Assembly: GCF_036324505.1 (NCBI RefSeq)
Contig: NC_086366.1
Span: 18,492,927-18,556,926, forward strand
Reading direction: 5' to 3'
Origin: Eleginops maclovinus
Taxonomy: Eukaryota; Chordata; Actinopteri; Perciformes; Eleginopidae
Length of the DNA stretch: 64,000 nt
Below, one piece after another: positions 1-59,106 of this stretch. Position 1 is the first letter of the stretch. Every line of letters starts with the position of its first letter. The notes under the pieces were generated by a model. That model was not told the origin of the DNA and searched no databases. It worked only from the letters and a program-made list of their open reading frames with translations. Position numbers and translations under genes: made by a program.

Positions 1-3000
1 ATATGTGTATGAAAGAAACCAAAACTAAAGTGGGCTGAGGCAAGTATATTGGGTGGCAGGCTACTTTAAGTGATGGGGTGCTACCATATTCGCACAGGTT
101 GCAGTGACAGCCAACCATACACAGCAAAGAGGTAACTCACTCGTGCGTCCCAGTGCTCTTCACCACAGCAAACAATAAGGGTGACTAGCCCCCGACAATT
201 ACCAGCACTCAGCTCCACTAAAATCAACTAACAAAGTTAAACAAAAAAGATCTCAGTTGGTTAAAACACTATCTTTAAAATGGACAAAGAACAGCTAAAC
301 AAATTATCATAAAAGCTATAAGCTAACAAAAATTATTACCAAAACAATTATACGCAAAACATAGGATTGTAACCTATTACTCCCCCTCTAAATGGTCTTG
401 TCCAAACACTTAAACATGTATTTTTACTGACTTTAACTACAGTAATATCTACAAATATCGTGGTAAAACAGGCCCAGATCTGTAACTATTATCAGTCGTA
501 AGAAACACACTATTGCTTGTTATTTCTTTATGAATCATTCAACTTTATTGCGTATTACGCAGTACCACTGTAATTCAATGATTCACTAAAGGAAATGACC
601 TCATTTTCCACTAGAGGGCAGAGAGACATTTCCTTTTCTCCCAAAACCCTGATAAGCTTCATCACGATGCACAGATGTTTAAGGCTTCCAAACTACGAAT
701 GCCATTATTTTTATAATCGTCTGCCTCATCTGCTCTTTAGTGGCAGCTCCATTCCTTCAAAAGTCTGTGGCTTGTTTGGGCACTGACTGTTTCACCCTGT
801 CGGAAAAAAATATCTCCTTAGTAGGCTCCCCTTGAGCAAAAGGATTCTGTTTGAGAAACATATACAGTAAAGTAAACTTCCTACAAAGGTTGATGTTTAG
901 TGAAGATTTAAATCTGGGCCACATGTTTGTTAATGGTGTTTGCTATCATCAAAGAGTCTGCTGACCCAGTTCTTGGCATGTTGATTACTGCTTTCACTTT
1001 ACTTGACTCTCGCTTTCTGGTGCCAGCACTTGGGGTTTATGTCTTTAATCTGCATATAATAAATAATGAAAACTGAACAACACTTGGTACACAAGCTGCT
1101 AGCAGTTACTGAAGACATTTAAAGCACAATAATTTCATATTAATTACAGAATTGTATTATTAAGTGGTGCTGGCATAATTATTAATTATAATGTTGTCTA
1201 TAGAGACAACTTGTGATGTTAGTTAAGCCAAAGAAAACCCCTATTTGTTTCTGCAACTTGAGGTTGCAGGCACTCTTATAGTGTTTTTGTGACATTTTAA
1301 ATAAAACCAGTCTCTGTTAATGGCCTTGTTGAATCTCTTCTGAGCTTTAAGCTTGCTTCAGCAGAATATTCTTAATTTATTTCAACTCAAAATAAATAGC
1401 TTGTATACTTGTACAAGGACCATATTCTACAGTGAAATCAATGCATTTTTCCAGTGGAGCAGTGGGGTTGTGCGGTATGCATGAATGATTTGACTTCACG
1501 AGGTGGTCAGTGTTTGCCGGGTTGTAGAACTAATTTGGTATTGCAGTCCAGCTATCTGTCAATTAGATGTAGTATGTATCTGGCAGGTTTTAAACTAGCT
1601 TCTGAAAATGAACACTGATGCAATAGTCAAGCTTGCAGCAGAAATTCAAAGTCATTAAACAAGATCTTGAACTAATTAGGCCTGCCAGTCCTTCGGTAGT
1701 GAGAGAACACAGCCAGAGCATAGCTCAACTGACATGTGAAATAAATCTAAACACATCTGGAAAAGATATAGTATTTTTGTTTGAAGCAGTTCATTTTCCC
1801 ATTTAGCGCCCGATCATACCACAAACAGGACATAAATATGTTTTACTGACAATGTGACATACCATTACTCAAAGTAGACAAACCATTCCTTTAACAGATG
1901 ATTTCATTATTTAGGTTGCTTATCATACCAAAGCATTCATTTTGTAATGAGAACTTGACTTTTGACTACAATAAATTAACCCAAAGATACGAAAATGTGA
2001 CAATTCCCCATAGAAATGCTCTTTATTTTTTACTTTAATATTGTATTATTATTCATTAGTCTACTAACTTCATGTAGCTGTCATAATATATACATTTATG
2101 ATGCAACACTATATTGTATACTTTGCAACTCACAAGACGTATAATATGATGTTGTCATATTCTGGCAGTGAAGTATGATACCGTACATGCTATTTACAGC
2201 AATTATGTTTGAATGCCGTACTGAAAATTTTAAAAATGTAATGTTTTTCTTGTCTCATGTCTCAATACAATTAAAGGCAGTCATTTGTGTCCAAAAACTG
2301 TGCAAGAATCTGAATGTGCTTCCTGTTGAGTGGTGCATGGAGGTTATAGGTTTTGTTTATGTCTGTCTGCGGGGGTATTTACTAAACTTAATAACATCAG
2401 CAATTCCCCATCAACTGACAAAAATGAGCAGGAGTTTGTCAGTTTGTGTGCTGGTGCTTATTAGAGCTGTCAGCAGGGGAGATGTGTGTATGTGTGTGTG
2501 TAGTGGGGAATGGGGTTAAAACTCACCTTTAGGTCTATAGCTAAGTCACATGTATGCAGGAAGCATAAAAAGCACCCTTTAACAACAATTAACTCTAACA
2601 GATGACAGATGACCTTAGTGACTTGGAGCCAATGGAAAGATTAAGTCAATTACAGCTTGGCAGGGGGACTAAGACATATTTGAGACATTCCCAAGACTAT
2701 TGGAACAATAGGCACTCACATAGACGCTGTCAAACCAAGCCCGTACATTTTATATGTCAGAGTAAATCCAACAAAATGTACTTGGTTCTTTTCCTAAAAA
2801 ATAAATCTGGATAATAACATAACAATGACAACGCTGAATCCCAGTCCAAGTGACAGCATTACTGCCCCAACGTTTGCAGTGTCTGCAGCTTTTTCATGAC
2901 TATCTAGTGAATGCACTCTGTTTCATCTAGACAATATTGTTGCTGACTTAGTCCCCAACTTTAGATCAAACCGGGTAGAAAGAGAACACATTAAGCTCAG

Positions 3001-4984
3001 CAGAAACTGGAAACTCAAAAGGGTCAAGGAGAAAAAAATGCACAAGGGAGGAATGGCAAGAATATGCAGCTGTTAAGTCCACAGGCAAATACTTGGGGAG
3101 TAGGATCATTCCACCTTTCAAGAAAAAATGTTTTTTAAAAAAGATCAATTTACTCTCAATGCAGAAGTCATTTCTTATAGTAAAAAGTCAATTGAAAAAC
3201 TCATAAAAGCATTTATCTTCTGATGTTGTGACAATGTGCAGATGGCACACAGTGTCTCCCATCAGGTGAATTCTCATTTCTATATTTTTATACGCAGTGA
3301 AAATGAGCTCAGCCCGCGGGGTGGGCAAACATGTTAAGTGCCTCTCAGCTTTTAAACTCATCTGGAGAATGAAGGCCAGCGGGGTATCTAGCAGCAATCC
3401 GATTAAATGATGTAACCTTTGGCCTGTAGGCGACCACACCTCCACAGGAAGCCAAAGATTTTGAGTTTTTAATAACATAAAAGTCTGAAGTCAATGACGC
3501 AGTTTTTAGTCACGGATGAATGGTTAAATGTCCGCTGATTGGCCTTTACTTGTGTCCCTAACTGCCATATCACTCAGGGTAGTTGAACAACATTAAAAAG
3601 CTGTTTTGACAGTGCCCTGGTGCCCCTTAAATCTTTTTTGCACTATCAAAAGCTTTTGGACACCTCTTTAAAGTTTCTCTGTAAAATGATGTCCTGAGAA
3701 GAACATTAAGTCATTACTATCTCAAACTGAAAAAAGTTAGCTCAAATGTATTGGCAGTTTGTTCAAGTAAAAATATTGGCCATTTTATGGACAGCTTGGA
3801 TGTCATTAAACAAACAAAAAATTATATCAACTCATTTCTTTTTTTTTTTGTTTAAACATACTGTATCAATAACATATTTAAGATGTTTACCAAACTTCCC
3901 AGTTAATATTTACTGGTGTTGCCTCTAGAAACCTTCAAAGCGTTTTGAATTTAATTGAAGTTCTTTCTGTTTTTGTGTTCTGTGTTCCCATTGAATACTA
4001 CTAAATGAGCCTCTGAAAAAGAAGAAAAGTTTAGCGGTTAGATTTGGAAGATAATTATGTGGTTAAACTCCTACACTTTGAAGTAAAACGTTTGATGAAA
4101 GCATGAGGTTATGCGTTGTTTCATGTGGAGGTTAACATGATGTGGCAAAGGAGCTTCAACCCAACACAACATTGTCCTTGATTTTTTAAATCTATTAACG
4201 AACAATTAATCTATTTTCTGTAAATAAACTTAAATAAGCATTGTTATGTTTGTAAGCAGTATGATTCCTCAGGCGTTATGTCTTAACACATGCGTCCAAA
4301 CACCTGGGGATTTAGCAGAGCACACAAAGAATGTGATTAAACTTGACTGGTTCTGCTGCCTTTTTAGATCTGTAGCATCCCAAGAGTAATATAAGCTGGG
4401 GTAAGATGGATATGACTGCTTGTTGGCTCTGCATTGTGTTTCTATGGGCTACACAATATACTTTTATAGTGGAGGACTTCACAGTAGCTGCTGCCAACCT
4501 TTCAGGCTCAATCATCAAACGAATTGTCCCTGACAAAGACATAATGAACAAAAATAGCCTTATGAGATCAGGGAGACTGGGGCCGATTGTCTCCAGGGAA
4601 AAGCCACCAACAGAAATAGCCCTGATAAGTCCAAGGTATTGTAAGAATGGAGTCACTTTAGCAACACTGACACAAACAGTGCCGTGACACCAATATTATG
4701 TCTGATATTGACATTTTATTATTAAACACAGACCGAACACACGTTCCAAATTGTCTTAGTCACCCATGTATTTCAAAATCTGATGTATGCTATAAGTATG
4801 CAGATAAAAACGAATGGTTGGTTTAGCTACAGATTGTCTACACTTCTCAGGGCTCAGGTCACCTTACATGATACATAACTCTGTAATTCCCCGTACTAAC
4901 GATGCCCTGCTGGTTTTCAGGGTTTGGCCTGTCAGTGTGTGTGTACTGATGAGAAGACAGGGCGTTAGTCTTCTTTAGACAGGG
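1..4984. other. Intergenic DNA upstream of frem2 (left part)
   Basis: AT-rich sequence without a recognisable gene. Open frames are short, show no known domain and often overlap on both strands. The first ~400 bases look like a repeat fragment (C-rich stretch and a 'ACTCCCCCTCTAAATGG' segment near 380-396), but I cannot name a family. A 93-codon frame at 4406-4687 with a hydrophobic N-terminus is treated as a finding, not as a gene. Confidence 0.6.
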
Positions 4985-5345
4985 GCGGGAGTGGTCTAAT
5001 CTGTAAGGCCTTGGACCTTGGACTGAAGGGTCGCCGCATCATGTCCCGATCGGAACAAGAAATGCGATGTGTGGACTGGTCCTGGAGAGGAGCCAAATCA
5101 CCTTGTGGGCCACCGCCGAGGTGCCCTTGAGCAAGGTACCAAACCCCCACATGCTCCCTTACGCCGGCTAGACTGGCTGCTTCTCAACTCTAGATCTTCT
5201 CGATGCATGTGTATACTGCAAGTGTGTGAATTGTGTGTGAATTTACGCCTACATGTGCGTGTATATAAAAAAACAGAGCGGAGAACTGAATTTCCTCTTT
5301 GGGGGATTATTAAAGATCCATCCTCTTCTTCTAAGTGGAAAGAAA
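4985..5345 (+). mobile_element. tRNA-derived SINE (teleost family)
   Basis: The segment has the layout of a widespread teleost tRNA-derived SINE. A degenerate tRNA-like head lies at about 4991-5050 (GTGGTCTAATCTGTAAGG, then a decayed B-box around GGGTCGCCGC). The typical body motif GAGGTGCCCTTGAGCAAGG follows near 5118-5136, then ACCAAACCCCCACATGCTCC. A TG-rich stretch comes next (5205-5262), and the tail TTTGGGGGATTATTAAAG lies near 5300. Family resemblance is from memory of fish genomes, not a search. The copy is diverged and its exact ends are uncertain. Any open frame through it is repeat-derived, not a gene. Confidence 0.72.
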
Positions 5346-6396
5346 TAAAAGATTAGCCTTCTGTAAGAACAGGGAAAAGTGGATATTTTAAGTTTAGGGA
5401 TTTATGTAATGTGAATATATTTTATTATTTTATTTTCAATTATAAGAGTATTAGATTAGAGTTATTTCAAAGCAGAACAAAGATGGTTTCTATGAGCTTC
5501 AGAACAAACATTTCTGAATATTTTGTGCTTAGGAATGAGTAAACATTAAAATGGATGAGCTTCTGAAATCATCTATTGTTGTTCTGATAAATGGTTATAA
5601 ATGGTATCCAAAAAAAGAACTGAACTGCAATATGTCAGCCTAAACCTTTGAACCTCAATAAAACAACTGGCACATCAGGAGTGCAATTGGCATCCTTACT
5701 TCCTTTATAGACCAACAGTTCTATCTTCTGAGAAGAATTAGTCACTTACAATACATTTGATATCAATGTGATATGACAGAATATCATCAAACTTCCCTTC
5801 ACCTCAAAAATAAGCCTGAAGGTTTGGGTATGATCCAATTCCCTCTCTGCCATGGCTGCTGTCAGAAAGTTCTATTCATCTTCTTTTTCATTTTCTCTTG
5901 TAACTAGGAGCTGTCAAGGCCTGGGGGCTTTGCCTTGCAGTTTGCTTGGCTGTATTTATAATTGGACCCCGTCAACAGTGTCCAGTGCAACTCAACTGCA
6001 TAGTTTGTTTTGGCAGCTATGTGTACCCATTTCAACACATGCCAGCTGTGAGACGGTTTGTATGTCATTAATGTGCAACAATAGGCAGGTGTAGACACAA
6101 TGGTTTCACCCTTTATTTGTGGATGGAATGAAAAGCATCTCACAGTGATCAGAGAGGACTGCACACAGTTGAAGTCAGTTTTTCCCAGGCGACACAGGCC
6201 TTAGGGTTGCTTCACATTGGCACAGGAGCATTACTATGTTATATCTAATAGATACAAAGGATGTAGAGTAAATCAAACATGCATAACAGCTGCAGTTGTA
6301 GCTATGTACAAGGCATATCACTGTTTAGTTTAAGACATTTTATGTTAATGTAAAAACATTACACATACCATAGAGAAGCTATATATAAGACTACTA

Positions 6397-6441
<45 letters not shown>

Positions 6442-7440
6442 CATCATCATCATTTTCAGACCCATTATAACCAATTTCTATTAACTTTCAATGGCCAAAA
6501 TTAAAGCACCTTCTAATAAAATTGAGTTCTTAGCCTGGCATGCTGTGCTGCACAATGTCTGTGTGGGTGTCCTCTCAATAAACACCAGTTCTCCACATGA
6601 GCGGCACGGAGAGAGGCCGGATCATGACTGGGCTTGTCAGAAGTCAGAGGAGAATGTTCTACTGGGGGAAGCGGCTGACACCTGGAGGACCTGTGTGATG
6701 AGAAAGCAGCTTAGCAGGAAACAGGACAATTCAACTGCATGAATCTAATAAATAGACTTTTCACTCACGCTTTAAGAGTGAATTGTTGGTTAATTTACAG
6801 GTGAAAGCTGTCAAGAGTAGTAGCTGTATTGTGGCCATATTGGCACAACAGTGATAGAGTCAAAATGTGTGTGGTGCCTTCACTCCATCAATTCTGTTGT
6901 GAATGGCTACATACTGTCACCAATCACTCCTTCAAAATCTGCTTTTACATCGGTATGCCCTGTTAAACAGCAACTCATGAGCACTGCTTATGCAATTTCA
7001 TGCAATTGGTGTTTATCAGGGACAAGAAGGTGGGGAATTTGCATAAAATCGAGGGAGGTATGTGATTTATGCTGCTAATGAAGGGTGTGTGAAGCATCCT
7101 CCCTCCTCAGCTGCGGAACCACGAGAGGGAGACAAAGCTTTTCTCAAGATTGTCTGTAAAGACTTTTATACAGCTGTAGGCTACTTCTAATTGATTTCCC
7201 TCATTGTTAGGAATAGTCTGGAGTGATTGAATAGCTCTGATTGAAGAAAATATCAAGATATTTCAAAGATAATGAGAGAAAATTGATGCACCTTGAACCT
7301 AATATAACAACTGGTCATACTACTGTATAAATCTTGCATCAGGCTCAAAGATCGCCTCTTTCATTAATTTGTTTTATCATATCAAACCTGACGAGGTCCA
7401 GCCCACGCGGCATCGTTTTGTCTTTCTAGAATGACACAAG
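5346..7440. other. Intergenic DNA upstream of frem2 (right part)
   Basis: No gene seen. It contains the (TA)20 tract at 6401-6440 and otherwise unremarkable AT-rich sequence. Distal regulatory elements for frem2 could lie here, but none is identifiable by eye. Confidence 0.6.
6401..6440. repeat. (TA)20 dinucleotide microsatellite
   Basis: Uninterrupted TA dinucleotides for 40 bases, followed by a short ATC run (ACATCATCATCATT). Confidence 0.97.
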
Positions 7441-7560
7441 CCACGTCCATTTAAAACCTGGCAAACGCATTCCCAGCGGAGATGTTAACCAATCGGCTGA
7501 GGGGAGGGCGTAACTCTCCTTACTCCAGCAAAGCAGGAGTATGAAGTTTATGTTACCAGT
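7441..7560 (+). promoter_or_regulatory. frem2: Likely core promoter region of frem2
   Basis: This block precedes the frem2 start codon by 150-270 bases. It has a forward CCAAT box at 7489-7493 (TTAACCAATCGG), then a G-rich patch (GAGGGGAGGGCG, about 7499-7510). CpG is enriched relative to the surroundings and no TATA box is seen. The transcription start cannot be fixed from sequence; about 7510-7560 is an inference. Confidence 0.4.
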
Positions 7561-7648
7561 GTACAGCTGCTGTGAGAGAATGGTGCACCTTGGTGTCCGT
7601 AGGTGCGTGATATTATCCGACTCTGGTTTTATATTCTTGCAACTTTAA
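7541..7648 (+). promoter_or_regulatory. Upstream ORF in frem2 leader (35 codons)
   Basis: An open frame begins ATGAAGTTTATG at 7541 and ends TAA at 7646-7648, 67 bases before the frem2 ATG. It contains two more in-frame ATGs at 7550 and 7580; the last has a fair context (GAGAATGG). If transcription starts upstream of 7541 or 7580, it would be translated ahead of frem2 and could lower main-frame initiation. It is not a recognised peptide. Confidence 0.4.
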
Positions 7649-7715
7649 CGCTACTTAGTTTTCGAGGCTGAATGCGCAAAGTTCACCGTGTCTCCTTTGC
7701 GGTTCCACATTACAA

Positions 7716-54738
<47,023 letters not shown>

Positions 54739-55914
54739 CAAACAGACTGATCACAGAGAGTTATCGTTAATATTTTTCTTTTGCAAGTGCCTCACATTTA
54801 GATATCAATTGAAGATTGTGTGTGAAGCAACACAAACTACAAGAGCTTTGAATCTGTTCAGAAATCTACTTGAAATACGGCATCACTTCCATGACCGGGG
54901 ATTGGTTTGGGACACTGACTTAGAGACGGACTTTGTTAGCAGCTGTTTTAAGATTCTAATTGAGTTGTCAGCACTCACTTATTAATTTGCTTTTTTATGC
55001 CACTTGATCCCAAAAAGGTGTTTTTACATTTCCAAAGGTGCTACAGAAGCTGCCTCTTAACTAGGATGGCAATTGGTATTTTGCTGAGCAGGTCAAGAGA
55101 AGGTGAATATAACAAATATTGCAGTTGTTAACAGCAGGCTTCTTATGTTTGATTCTCTGCATCAAGACACTGTCAGAAGTCTACTTACACTGGGTAAACC
55201 TGTCTGTTCTTTTAGAGAATGATTTGTCCTTGATTCAGTGCGTGCCTAAGAAATCATTTTGAGGTTTTATGTTGTATGTTATGATTTTTCCTGTGTGATG
55301 ATCAGTAAGACATCATAGTGTTTGCAGTGTTCATGATTTTGCATGCATGCATTTAATTTTGTATTTTTTTCAAATTGTAAAAATAAGTCAAAATGATGAT
55401 TTGAATGGATTTGTGGCAAATGTGTCTAATCTACTGTATTTCCATTAGTGTATTTTTTATACTGTATTCCCTGGAAAACAGTATTTATCAATGGCCAAAT
55501 TTGAACTCCCCTCTAATATTTAGTATTATTTTTAAAACGTATAATTGACACATGGCACTAAATCAAAAAAAAAGGAGTAAAACTGTTAGAGTCTGTAGTA
55601 ATGATTTGACTTTTCAAGACAGCTGGTCTGCAATGTACAGTGTACTATAGTAGCGGTTCCAGATCCACTTTTTCCAACAGGAACCATTCACTCTTGGCTA
55701 ATACATTTATAAACATTAAATATAGTCCAACACAATTAGCCAATTATACTTAAAGGGAATTAAATGTTTTACCTTGACTCATCATTACTTTCAGAACTGC
55801 AGTCCTCCCCCCATCAATCACTTTTAAATGTATTTATTTATTTGTTGTGCTTGTCATTTAGCGCAGAAAAATATCATAATATCCTTACCCCCCCTTTTAA
55901 TTTAGCTTGAACCT

Positions 55915-56100
55915 GCACTGAAAAAACTGGAACGTTGACTTTAATTAAATGTATTTTGTCGACAAGTTCACATGACGGTTTTAGGTTAGTTGAAAGCAAA
56001 AATATTAAGTTAACCGTATTTAAATTAAATATTATTGCTTTTCACTAACCTAATACAGTTATGTATTTTTTTTCCCGACATAATACATTTAATTAAAGTA
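55915..56100. mobile_element. Foldback MITE in frem2 3' UTR
   Basis: Long imperfect palindrome. The left arm CTTTAATTAAATGTATTTTG (55939-) pairs with TAATACATTTAATTAAAG (56081-56098). The inner left arm TTTTAGGTTAGTTGAAAGC (about 55980) pairs with GCTTTTCACTAACCTAATA (about 56037). The loop is AT-rich around 56005-56030. The outer left end CACTGAAAAAACTGG is the usual start of a teleost foldback MITE family I recall; the right end is eroded. No coding capacity. Orientation is meaningless because it is a palindrome. Confidence 0.78.
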
Positions 56101-56488
56101 AATTATTCTGTGTAATTCTAATTGTAATACTAATTCAGATTTCAATGTACAATAAACACATACAGGTTATGTTTTACGTTTTTTTTCCCCAGATGCAGGC
56201 ACAGGATTGCCATACAATCTGATTACCTCATACGACTGTATATCCTATGATCGACTGTAATCACTGCTCTATAAATGTCAAGTTTATTTGCAATTTTATT
56301 TTTAAATTGAATACAATGCTATGCAACCTGTGATATCATACCTTCATGAAATGTTTTCCCCAAGTATGATTTTTTTCAGTGCACATTACATTTGCTTGCT
56401 TATCTAGGTTTGACACTGTATCAATGTACTGTGGTTCTTTTATTCCACTCTAATGATTTGCGTGCATCCTGAGTTTTTTTATGCACAT

Positions 56489-56510
56489 GTATGTATGTAT
56501 GTATATACGT
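56489..56510. repeat. Short (ATGT)n microsatellite
   Basis: ATGTATGTATGTATGTATAT-type run in the frem2 3' UTR. Confidence 0.85.
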
Positions 56511-56627
56511 ATGTATTACCTATAAATATACCATTTGGATGTATTGGGAATGGTTACTGTTAAAAAATGCATACTGTATGTGATGTAAGTATTTGTAACA
56601 TAGGCCAGAAGCACAGCATGGTCTGCA

Positions 56628-56633
56628 AATAAA
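56628..56633 (+). terminator. frem2: Polyadenylation signal of frem2
   Basis: AATAAA in GCAAATAAAATAATTT, followed within about 25-40 bases by a GT/T-rich downstream element (GTTTTGTGTTTTTTG). This pairing is the best-formed site after the stop codon. Cleavage is inferred near 56645-56655. Confidence 0.65.
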
Positions 56634-56650
56634 ATAATTTTTCAAGACGT

Positions 56651-57145
56651 TTTGTGTTTTTTGATTAAACTTTTTTTTTAGCTTGAAGGTGTTATTGGCC
56701 AGTGTTACAAGACAATTATACCAGTTATTTGTGATTGACGTAAAGCTTTTCCATCAACTTTGTACACAAAAAGGCTTGAAAAACATGCAACCATCTCCAT
56801 ACTTGTAAAAAATCTATAAATATACCTATACCTTAAACCCACAAATAATGGATATCCCATACCATATCAAAATGTACCTATATTTGTATTATTTTATGTT
56901 GGCACAAAGGTGGTTGAAGAACAATCAGAAATGCATTAATCAACATGAAATGTTAAACCATAATTACTTAATAAAACAACTGCCACTTTCCTGTAAATAT
57001 CATGTGCAATTAATGTTATTTTTAGAATGTAAAATGGAATAAAAAATGGTGCTTACTTAACTCATTTCATTTAAGTTTTACAAGCAAATTTAGAAATATC
57101 GACATTGCTCAGTGCCAGTCAACCATACCATCAGTCATACAACAA
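56651..57145. other. Short gap between convergent frem2 and trim3
   Basis: About 0.5 kb between the inferred 3' ends. AT-rich; a + strand AATAAA at about 57040 could give a longer frem2 transcript. No gene seen. Confidence 0.5.
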
Positions 57146-59106
57146 CTCAGTAAACCATGTGCTTTTATTACCAGTGCATATTCATAAAGAAAACACAACA
57201 GTTTGTATTGGTGTGACACAGCATGGAGTAAAATGCTTCAGAAAGGTGGAGCCTTCGACTCTTTAAACATGTATTGGCTTCTGTTTGGCAACAAGTCAAA
57301 CAACAGATCAGGTGCACGGAAAACAGCATCTTCCTGGTTGTCTAAACAAGTGAAATCAGGTCACATCCTGTATGTCTGAAAATCTCGACATGTGGGAAGG
57401 TGAATGTAGGTGCGTGTGTGGGTTTAGCACAGTGCTGTGGGTAATTATTTCATCCCAGGAAGTTGCCTTTTTCCTGCACCATTGTCTCAATTCTGCTGTG
57501 GCACCAGATTCTATGACATTACACAGAATGAACACTAAGGGGAGCAAGAGCACCAACAGCTCTACTGTTACAGGTTCCTACTTGAGAATCATTGCTTGAT
57601 GCAGTGCAGGCAGAAACTCAGATCTAAAAGCATTTTTCTTAGATAGCAGTATAATAGGCGAGTGTATTCTAAAGCGTGGATGAGTTTGCTGGCAAATGCC
57701 ATCTAATAAACTATCATGTCATAGTTGTAACTGGTTCCTATGTGAAAGCCCACTGTAAAACAGAGTTCATATTCCATCCCAATCGTTTTTGGATCCAAAC
57801 TATATGTGCACAGAATAACAGTTGTATCTCAAAGCTGCCAATGTCTCTCTTTAAAGCTGATCAACAGTAAAGATTTTTTTTAATTTTTTTTAAGTTGTTC
57901 CATTGGCATGCTAATCTAATTTGGATGGATTTCCTGAGATATGTGTATCATTTCTGGTTTGTGACTATTAGGACTTGAATAAATAAAAGGCAAAACAATA
58001 ATTCTATGAGCCCATATCATATAAGACAAAGAAACTCAGAAATCCTTGAGCAAAACAAAAACAAAAATGGGTTGTATGTTTGAAAAGAGAGATGCTTGTG
58101 TGCAATAACACTGTTAAAATGTTCCAAATATGTCGAGATGCCGACTCCTACTTTAAGATTAAATGTCCTTTTTTTAACGGAAAGTGTGAAGCCCTAAAAG
58201 AAGAAAAAAAAGAACATCAATATAGAAAAATAATTTTTAAAAGCTGAGCTAGTGTATAAAATAAAATAAATAGGCTTTTTTTCCCCATTTTTTTTCCTTT
58301 TAAATCAATAGATATTAACAAAAACAAATATTGTGCTGCTTACATTAGCAATAAATATGACACTTCTTCATTTAAGCATGTGCTGGGTATGTTTAGAAAG
58401 CACACTTATTTAACAGCTGCCATAAACACGTTTGAAATCCTTGACTGCTGCTCTCTGAATCGCCAAAAGGCTGCGTATTTCAAAATCATAGCACATACAT
58501 ACGGAGTGATCTAATATACACAATATACATTTATGTATATACATTACATACAGCAAATCAATGCACAGATGGTGGTGATATTTTTATGTGAGACATCAGT
58601 AAATGAAACATTTTATACTTCATTACTGGAGAAGCGTAGCGCTGTTTTAATTTTACTGTAAGCATTAACTAGTTTATGAGAAAAGCAACCAATGGGTACA
58701 CTGTGTTGTGCCTAGGTATTTAGATAAAATAAAAGGTCATGCATTTGAACAAGTTATGGCTCATTTAATACCTCAATCTATATCCTACCCTGCCCGGTCT
58801 CAAAGAAAGTGTTGTTTAATAATACCATCAACAGCGTACAAGACACAAAAAAGCTTTTGAAAGTTCTCTAAAACCAGTTTATAGCTTTATGACCATTACT
58901 TGTCCAGCGGATGCTACATTATCCAACTTTAAAAACAACCTTCAATACACATCAAAAGGAGGGTAAACTCAGACACTTAATTATATCCGTCGAACAGCTG
59001 ATGTGCACATCAAAAGGCTGCATTGGAAAGGTCATTGCACCCTGTGGAATACATTGGTTGTGTCGTTGTCAGTGCTTGCTGTGGTAAAGATGGCGGTCTG
59101 ACGTCT
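57146..59106 (-). other. trim3: trim3 3' untranslated region
   Basis: Nearly 2 kb of noncoding sequence downstream of the trim3 stop codon, up to the inferred poly(A) site. Reading the - strand, the first canonical AATAAA I find is at 57164-57169, so the length is inferred. No other feature seen. Confidence 0.5.
57164..57169 (-). terminator. trim3: Candidate polyadenylation signal of trim3
   Basis: TTTATT on the + strand (AATAAA on the - strand), the first canonical hexamer I find downstream of the trim3 stop. Distance from the stop is about 1.94 kb. Confidence 0.42.

Larger units (their letters stand above)
54739..56650 (+). other. frem2: frem2 3' untranslated region
   Basis: About 1.9 kb from the stop codon to the likely cleavage site. 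AT-rich, with a foldback MITE at 55915-56100 and an ATGT microsatellite near 56489-56510. An earlier AATAAA at 56151-56156, just after the MITE, could give a shorter transcript. Confidence 0.6.

Noticed and set aside
4991..5060. Functional tRNA gene
   Set aside because: The A and B boxes are degenerate, no cloverleaf forms, and the segment is continuous with a SINE body.
5069..5356. 95-codon frame around the SINE
   Set aside because: It lies inside the tRNA-derived SINE and its tail.
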